Below, piece after piece: positions 39,386 to 42,984 of a stretch of DNA of 42,984 bases (the stretch's first letter is position 1; each line of letters starts with the position of its first letter). Source of the stretch: a virus; IMG/VR virus record IMGVR_UViG_3300046740_000068, positions 1 to 42,984 of that record. One strand, 5' to 3'. The notes beneath the pieces were generated by a model. That model was given only the letters and a program-made list of their open reading frames with translations, made no database searches and had not been told where the DNA came from. Both the position numbers and the translations under genes were made by a program.

Positions 39386-39774
39386 GACGCTGGTTCAAGC
39401 ATTCGGCCGCAGGTTGGACACATATGCTGCTTCGCGGTCAATCCGATGTCGAGTTGCTGACGTCGCGGCGGTCGGATGGTCTCGGCTTCTGGCTCGGTCG
39501 CCTCGTCCTTCGAGCGCTCATACATGAAACTGTCCGAGGACACCATGATGGGCGTGCCAGCCGGCCAGGACCGCGCGATGGTGCTCCGAGCGCCGCGAAT
39601 AACCTTTGCCTGCGTCTTCGACAGCACGCCACTGACCGCGAGACACTCTTGGTCTGACGGTTCGGCATCGGCCGGAATCAGCATCTCGGTATCGAGCGTC
39701 AGCGGGCCAGACGAAACCGTGATGGTCTGGTCTCGCGTGCTCAACGGTTGTAGCAGAATGACGTTGAACTGCAT
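39382..39774 (-). CDS. Small virion-region protein with C-terminal CxxC
   Basis: The ATG at 39774 overlaps the previous TAA (TAATG) and gives 130 residues. It starts MQFNVILLQPLSTRDQTITV, continues with SDQECLAVSGVLSKTQAKVI and ARSTIARSWPAGTPIMV, similar in layout to the N-terminal domain of the next gene (both contain a QA-V-RG segment). It ends CPTCGRMLEPAS, a single CxxC. Function unknown, likely structural. Confidence 0.55.
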   Translation of the reverse strand: MQFNVILLQPLSTRDQTITVSSGPLTLDTEMLIPADAEPSDQECLAVSGVLSKTQAKVIRGARSTIARSWPAGTPIMVSSDSFMYERSKDEATEPEAETIRPPRRQQLDIGLTAKQHMCPTCGRMLEPAS

Positions 39775-40052
39775 TACGTGCTCGCGTAGAGCGCAATCAT
39801 CAGCGTGGCTGTCGTGGTCGCGCTGTAGACGCGAATGGCTCGCACTGGCAGCAGCGAACCAGCGGCGCAAGTGAACTCCACGAGCGAGCCATCCTGCATC
39901 ACGGCTTTGACGATGCCGATTCCGCCAACCCAGATGGCATCACACGGCTTGACGTATTGCCCGTCAGTCGAGACCGAGCCGTCGAAATTTACGGTGTCGC
40001 TTTTCGTGATTGGAACAGCCTTAGCGAATGAGGCGTTATAGCTCTGGGACAT
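39774..40052 (-). CDS. Spike-base-like / head decoration small protein
   Basis: The 92-residue product contains PCDAIWVGGIGIVKAVMQDG, VEFTCAAGSLLPVRAIRVYS and TTATLMIALY. This arrangement (DAIxVGG, xxDG, LPVRAxRV, TTATxLVALY) matches the small spike base proteins named after Rhodobacter capsulatus RCAP_rcc01079 and their phage relatives. It would form an oligomeric base for fibres or head spikes. The length is normal and the start ATG at 40052 is clear. Confidence 0.65.
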   Translation of the reverse strand: MSQSYNASFAKAVPITKSDTVNFDGSVSTDGQYVKPCDAIWVGGIGIVKAVMQDGSLVEFTCAAGSLLPVRAIRVYSATTTATLMIALYAST

Positions 40053-40058
40053 GAACCC

Positions 40059-40802
40059 TCAATGCGCCGATGGCGCGGAAATCGAATCGCTCAGGATGTT
40101 GTAGCCACCGGACCCACCGCGCGGAATCAGCGCCGGATCGCAGCCGAGCAGACCTGGATCGACGTTCTGCCGCTTCATCAGCGCGTAGGCATCTGACGCC
40201 AACTGCGGGAGCAGCGGCGGAATCGGCCGAGAAAACGGCGTGCAGATCTTCAGCGCCAACTGGTAGTGATACGCCTGCTGGTAGCCTGGCGGCCCGGTGA
40301 GAATCGAATCGAGTGTCGCCGGCACGCCGACAGCCTGCGGCGCGTAGAGCATCAACGTCACGTCCTGCGTCGGCTCCGGCCAGATGTAGAGCGTGCCGTA
40401 TGTCGTGTCAATCGAGGTCTGGTAGTAGAACTGCTGCGGGAGCGCTGACTGCAATAGCTTGATGGTGTTCTGGCTGTATTGGTCGTCATTCATCTGCGCC
40501 ATCGGCGTCTCGACAGCCGGCGACGAGCCTGGAATGACGTAGTTCATCGTGTTGATCCATACCGGGCGAGCCGCGACGATGTTACCAGTTGGCCCGATGG
40601 TCTGCGTGCTGGTGCTCGACGGCCACGGAATCGACAGCGCGGACTGCACAGACAGCGTGAGCCGGTCTGCCGCCCATGCGTCAATCATCCGCTGCCCGTA
40701 GCGGAGACAGAGCTGCGCGTCAGGCGCGGACATCGTCTCGCCCTGTCCGAGCGCTCCGATCTCCATCATCGCGTCCGTGGCGATGTCGCGGAATGTTGGC
40801 AT
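40059..40802 (-). CDS. P22 gp4-like head completion protein
   Basis: The product has 247 residues. The helical N-terminus (FRDIATDAMMEIGALGQGET, then YGQRMIDAWAADRLTLSV) matches the P22 gp4 family, which assembles under the portal ring after packaging to extend the channel. Later segments include NDDQYSQNTIKLLQSALPQQ, YYQTSIDTTYGTLYIWPEPT and the C-terminal LPQLASDAYALMKRQNVDP. The order coat, accessory genes, gp4, gp10 is as in P22 once the window is closed into a circle. The ATG at 40802 is preceded by the 146-base non-coding region. Confidence 0.82.
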   Translation of the reverse strand: MPTFRDIATDAMMEIGALGQGETMSAPDAQLCLRYGQRMIDAWAADRLTLSVQSALSIPWPSSTSTQTIGPTGNIVAARPVWINTMNYVIPGSSPAVETPMAQMNDDQYSQNTIKLLQSALPQQFYYQTSIDTTYGTLYIWPEPTQDVTLMLYAPQAVGVPATLDSILTGPPGYQQAYHYQLALKICTPFSRPIPPLLPQLASDAYALMKRQNVDPGLLGCDPALIPRGGSGGYNILSDSISAPSAH

Positions 40803-40818
40803 GTGCTAAAATGCCTCA

Positions 40819-40945
40819 CTCGCTACAGGAAACGAATAAGGGGCTCCAGTAGCCGGTGTGGTGCAGTGACCCTGAAAAACCCTCAGCCATGAGCCTAAAA
40901 TACGGCCATGAGCGGTGAAGCTGGTAAGCACCGGACTGTAGCGAG
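40819..40945. repeat. Intergenic region bounded by a 10-bp inverted repeat
   Basis: The arms CTCGCTACAG (40819-40828) and CTGTAGCGAG (40936-40945) are perfect complements, closing nearly the whole 146-base non-coding gap upstream of the gp4-like gene. Inside are a repeated CTCATGGC element (leftward reading) and a short GGCT/AGCC hairpin. There is no U-run terminator and no tRNA-like TPsiC motif. It may be a structured leader or a processing site. Confidence 0.45.
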
Positions 40946-40948
40946 CCT

Positions 40949-41449
40949 TCACGCCGTCTTCCGCCCTGCCGCCGGCTGAATCGCCTTCAGGACCGCCGCG
41001 AGTTGGTCATCGGTCAACCCGGCCATGGCTTCCGTTGCCGCTTCCAGCCGCTTCGTCTGCTGTGCCTTCACGACGAGCGCCCGGTCTTCTGGCGACAGGC
41101 TCTGAAGGATGTCAGCGACCATCTGCGTAGGAGTCATCACGCGGCTCGTCGGAGGCTCCGTGGTGTATTGGTCGGCGTGCGCCGCGCGTTCCTGTTCGGA
41201 ATGCACGGTTATTTCGTCGCCGGTCTGCTTGTTCCACATGAGCTGCGCGTAGGCCCCAGGCTTCGACACGTCCCAATCGCGCGGCGTCTCCGTAGACATG
41301 AAAAATGTCGGACGCGGGTCTTTGTCGGTCGGCGTGAGCCGTAGATCGTGCAACTGACGCGCACGAATCGGCGAACGGCCAGACGCCGGCATGCCGCTGA
41401 CTTGCGATTCCAGTTGCTGAAGTCGAGCCATCAATGCATCGAGATCCAT
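40949..41449 (-). CDS. Virion-region protein with coiled-coil ends, unknown function
   Basis: 166 residues, ATG at 41449 overlapping the previous TGA (TGATG). The N-terminus is a short coiled coil (LDALMARLQQLESQVSGM). The middle is polar with KDPRPTFFMSTETPRDWDVS and YAQLMWNKQTGDEITVHSE. The C-terminal part is helical (VVKAQQTKRLEAATEAMAGL) with a basic end. It lies between capsid accessory genes and the head-completion gene. No family recognised; likely assembly-related. Confidence 0.55.
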   Translation of the reverse strand: MDLDALMARLQQLESQVSGMPASGRSPIRARQLHDLRLTPTDKDPRPTFFMSTETPRDWDVSKPGAYAQLMWNKQTGDEITVHSEQERAAHADQYTTEPPTSRVMTPTQMVADILQSLSPEDRALVVKAQQTKRLEAATEAMAGLTDDQLAAVLKAIQPAAGRKTA

Positions 41450-41616
41450 CAGTGCTCCAATTCCTTCAAGAGTTCCAGCTTCGCGTCGATTTCTCGGATG
41501 TCGCTACCGGCGTCCTGCACCGCATGCCAGTCGCCAGCCTTGACCTTGGAGAGCAGATAGGCGACGAGTGCCGCCTTCTGCTCCGCGAGGTCTTCGCGTC
41601 TAGTAGTCGCCGGCAT
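41449..41616 (-). CDS. 55-residue helical protein
   Basis: The ATG at 41616 lies 17 bases inside the end of the upstream gene; the TGA overlaps the next ATG. The product starts MPATTRREDLAEQKAALVAY and ends in a charged helix (IREIDAKLELLKELEH). Heptad-like and acidic, resembling small chaperone-like phage proteins. Unknown function. Confidence 0.55.
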   Translation of the reverse strand: MPATTRREDLAEQKAALVAYLLSKVKAGDWHAVQDAGSDIREIDAKLELLKELEH

Positions 41617-42238
41617 ACACCCACAGCACCGTCACGGTTCCGCTCCACGTCGTTGTGGCGTTGCCGTCGATGTCGGCGGCAGTCGGAATACCAGCGTTCA
41701 GGTAAATCGCCTGCGCCGTCGTGTGTCCGTCGTATTTCAGCATCGTAGTTGCTGAGAGGTAGCCGCTTCCGGCCGTGCCGGCGATGTTGATCGTCGCAGA
41801 CGACGTTGACGAGAAGGCATTGACGATGTCCTGCTCTGTCGTGACGAGTGTGCCGCTGGCCTGCGCTGCCGTGATGACCGACCCTACCCCTGTTGAGATG
41901 GTCTTCGACCCGTTCAGCGTCGTGAGAATCGCTGATGTCGTGGTCGGTGTCACGGTCGCCGATGCGGCCAGCACCGCAACGATCCCTTCAGGGAAGGTGT
42001 AGATCTTCGTCCCGCCGCCGACATTGGCCTGAGAAATCGCCACCGCGACGTTCGTCAGCGTCAGCACCGTCTGATGGAATGGCCCGAATGCTGATTCCGT
42101 TGCCACGACCGTAGCCGCCGCGACGACGCCGGCCGCGTTGCTGGTGCCGGGGAGAATCGGCCCGTCGAACTTCCATGTGCCGGTTGGATTGTAATCGGAG
42201 GAGATTTGAAACGTCCCTCCACTCTGGTAATTCGGCAT
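41600..42238 (-). CDS. Capsid-associated structural protein (full-length copy)
   Basis: 212 residues, ATG at 42238 with an AGGAG site. It is the complete version of the gene cut at the start of the window. It includes FQISSDYNPTGTWKFDGPI, SAFGPFHQTVLTLTNVAV, TFPEGIVAVLAAS, and ends in GTVTVLWVYAGDY, a beta-rich pattern shared by capsid-associated phage proteins whose C-termini read GTVTVxW-(8)-GDY. A decoration or head-fibre role is inferred from its place after the coat gene. Confidence 0.75.
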   Translation of the reverse strand: MPNYQSGGTFQISSDYNPTGTWKFDGPILPGTSNAAGVVAAATVVATESAFGPFHQTVLTLTNVAVAISQANVGGGTKIYTFPEGIVAVLAASATVTPTTTSAILTTLNGSKTISTGVGSVITAAQASGTLVTTEQDIVNAFSSTSSATINIAGTAGSGYLSATTMLKYDGHTTAQAIYLNAGIPTAADIDGNATTTWSGTVTVLWVYAGDY

Positions 42239-42295
42239 GTGTCGCTACTCCTGAAGGAATGGGGAGCGAGCCGATGCCCGCCCCCGCATGCCGAA

Positions 42296-42898
42296 TTAAC
42301 CGATGACGACGCCGATCGCGCCAGCCGTGGCAATCGGACACCACACGCCGCCCTGAGCTCGAATCGTGAACGTCGCGTTAGCGTGCGCCGGCCACGTTGC
42401 CGTGTCAGACCCGGTCGTATCGCCGTAGAACCCGGCTGAGTTGGTCAATACATGCGCGGCTGCCGTGGTCGAGATGAACACGATGGTGTTCGTCTGATCC
42501 TTCGTCGGCAACGCGATGGTATACGCACCAGCGGTCGCTTTCGTGAGGAAGAAATACGTATTCGATGTCGGCAGTCCGGTGCCGTTCGGACCGACAATCG
42601 CCCCATCAACGCCGAGACTCTGGCTGGCGTAGATAGTGCCAGGCGTCATGCCGGAGTTGATGAAATCGATGGTTGACCCGTAGATGACCGGAGCCAACTG
42701 ACCGTGTGACGATGCCGGTGTGCCGTTGTATCCAGGCACTACGCCAAGCGTCGGCGTGAGCACGTTCGACGTGATCCGCATCCATTCGGTATCGACAATC
42801 GCCAGCATCTTCGGAATCGCACCAGTCGCCGAGGTGAGATTGATGACGACGTCGTTAACGGCTTTATTGGCCGCGAGAGTCGTTGCAGTCAGCGCCAT
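42296..42898 (-). CDS. Putative capsid decoration / minor capsid protein (copy B)
   Basis: 200 residues, same start and stop context as copy A at 493-1095. There are 13 amino-acid differences, all between residues 4 and 140, for example at 46, 50, 58, 84 and 87; the last 60 residues are identical. No indels. The reading frame is fully intact, consistent with strain variation under selection to keep the protein rather than decay of a duplicate. Function as for copy A. Confidence 0.75.
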   Translation of the reverse strand: MALTATTLAANKAVNDVVINLTSATGAIPKMLAIVDTEWMRITSNVLTPTLGVVPGYNGTPASSHGQLAPVIYGSTIDFINSGMTPGTIYASQSLGVDGAIVGPNGTGLPTSNTYFFLTKATAGAYTIALPTKDQTNTIVFISTTAAAHVLTNSAGFYGDTTGSDTATWPAHANATFTIRAQGGVWCPIATAGAIGVVIG

Positions 42899-42900
42899 GA

Positions 42901-42984
42901 TTACCCTCCCACCCGCACACCGAGTTCCTGCCGCAGCACCGCCGTGCCGTAGAGGACATCGAGGCGCTGAATCCACTGGTCCGA
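42901..42984 (-). CDS. Coat protein C-terminus, cut by window edge (second copy)
   Basis: Only the last 27 codons and stop are present, matching the end of the coat gene at 1098-1181 (…AVLRQELGVRVGG). The remaining coat gene would continue past the window end and is represented in full at 1098-2336. It is a fragment by truncation, not a pseudogene. Confidence 0.8.
   Translation of the reverse strand, partial: SDQWIQRLDVLYGTAVLRQELGVRVGG

Larger units (their letters stand above)
41804..42984. repeat. Right copy of imperfect terminal repeat
   Basis: Counterpart of positions 1-1181, colinear at offset 41,803 with no net gap. The last 84 bases, over the coat C-terminus, are almost identical, whereas divergence is strongest near the left edge (about 9 differences in the first 60 bases) and within the accessory genes. 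See the left copy for interpretation. Confidence 0.85.

Noticed and set aside
40803-40948. tRNA gene in the intergenic region
   Set aside because: No TPsiC-arm sequence (GGTTCGA-like), no acceptor stem of 7 bp with correct spacing; no tRNA found elsewhere either.
41804-42984. Gene duplication of capsid accessory genes as a biological feature
   Set aside because: Both copies are cut exactly by the window ends and are colinear without gaps, which fits a circular overlap better than a tandem duplication.

Overview
The window looks like the complete genome of a P22-like (podovirus-type) tailed phage, assembled slightly past its own end. The evidence is gene content and order. On the minus strand, read in the direction of transcription, there is a putative small terminase, large terminase, portal, scaffold and P22 gp5-like coat. 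After crossing the window ends this continues with capsid accessory proteins, a gp4-like head-completion protein, a gp10-like DNA stabilisation protein, tail fibre and spike genes, and finally internal or ejection proteins. The first 1181 bases and the last 1181 bases align without gaps at about nine in ten bases (offset 41,803). A circular or circularly permuted genome of about 41.8 kb, whose two ends come from two related strains, explains this best. I see no integrase. The host is unknown. A phage-encoded lipoprotein and high GC fit a Gram-negative-type host, but nothing identifies it.

Layout. Positions 1-9.9 kb (minus): head-building and packaging module, with many tiny translationally coupled genes. 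Positions 9.9-14.0 kb (minus): replication and DNA-modification module. It holds a VapE-type P-loop ATPase beside an AT-rich cluster of TTACCA repeats (candidate origin), a Mu Mom-like DNA-modification enzyme, a VRR-NUC nuclease and a PP-loop (PAPS-reductase-like) protein. Positions 14.2-21.2 kb (plus): small membrane proteins, a lipoprotein, a small helix-turn-helix protein, zinc-binding small proteins, a single-chain fusion of a FEN-type 5' nuclease with a RecT-like annealing domain, and an N4/N6 DNA methyltransferase. Positions 21.3-26.6 kb (minus): ejection proteins. Positions 26.6-32.9 kb (minus): fibres and spikes, including a 1106-residue spike with ten InlB-like repeats and a beta-helix. 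Positions 32.9-41.6 kb (minus): tail hub, connector and accessory virion proteins, then the second copy of the capsid accessory genes.

How it works together. Three promoters share one architecture: TTGACA, a 17-base spacer containing the inverted repeat ATTCT-N4-AGAAT (one copy imperfect), and a TAnnnT -10. They lie before the lipoprotein operon, the recombination/methylation operon and the Mom operon, so these look like one regulon. The small HTH protein made from the lipoprotein operon is the obvious candidate regulator. The FEN-RecT fusion would supply exonuclease and annealing activity in one chain for recombination or genome circularisation. Mom-like modification and the methyltransferase would protect phage DNA. 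Nearly all genes overlap by ATGA, GTGA or TAATG junctions, so translation is probably coupled through each operon. No canonical endolysin is recognisable. Functions are assigned from motifs and context read by eye; no database search was possible.
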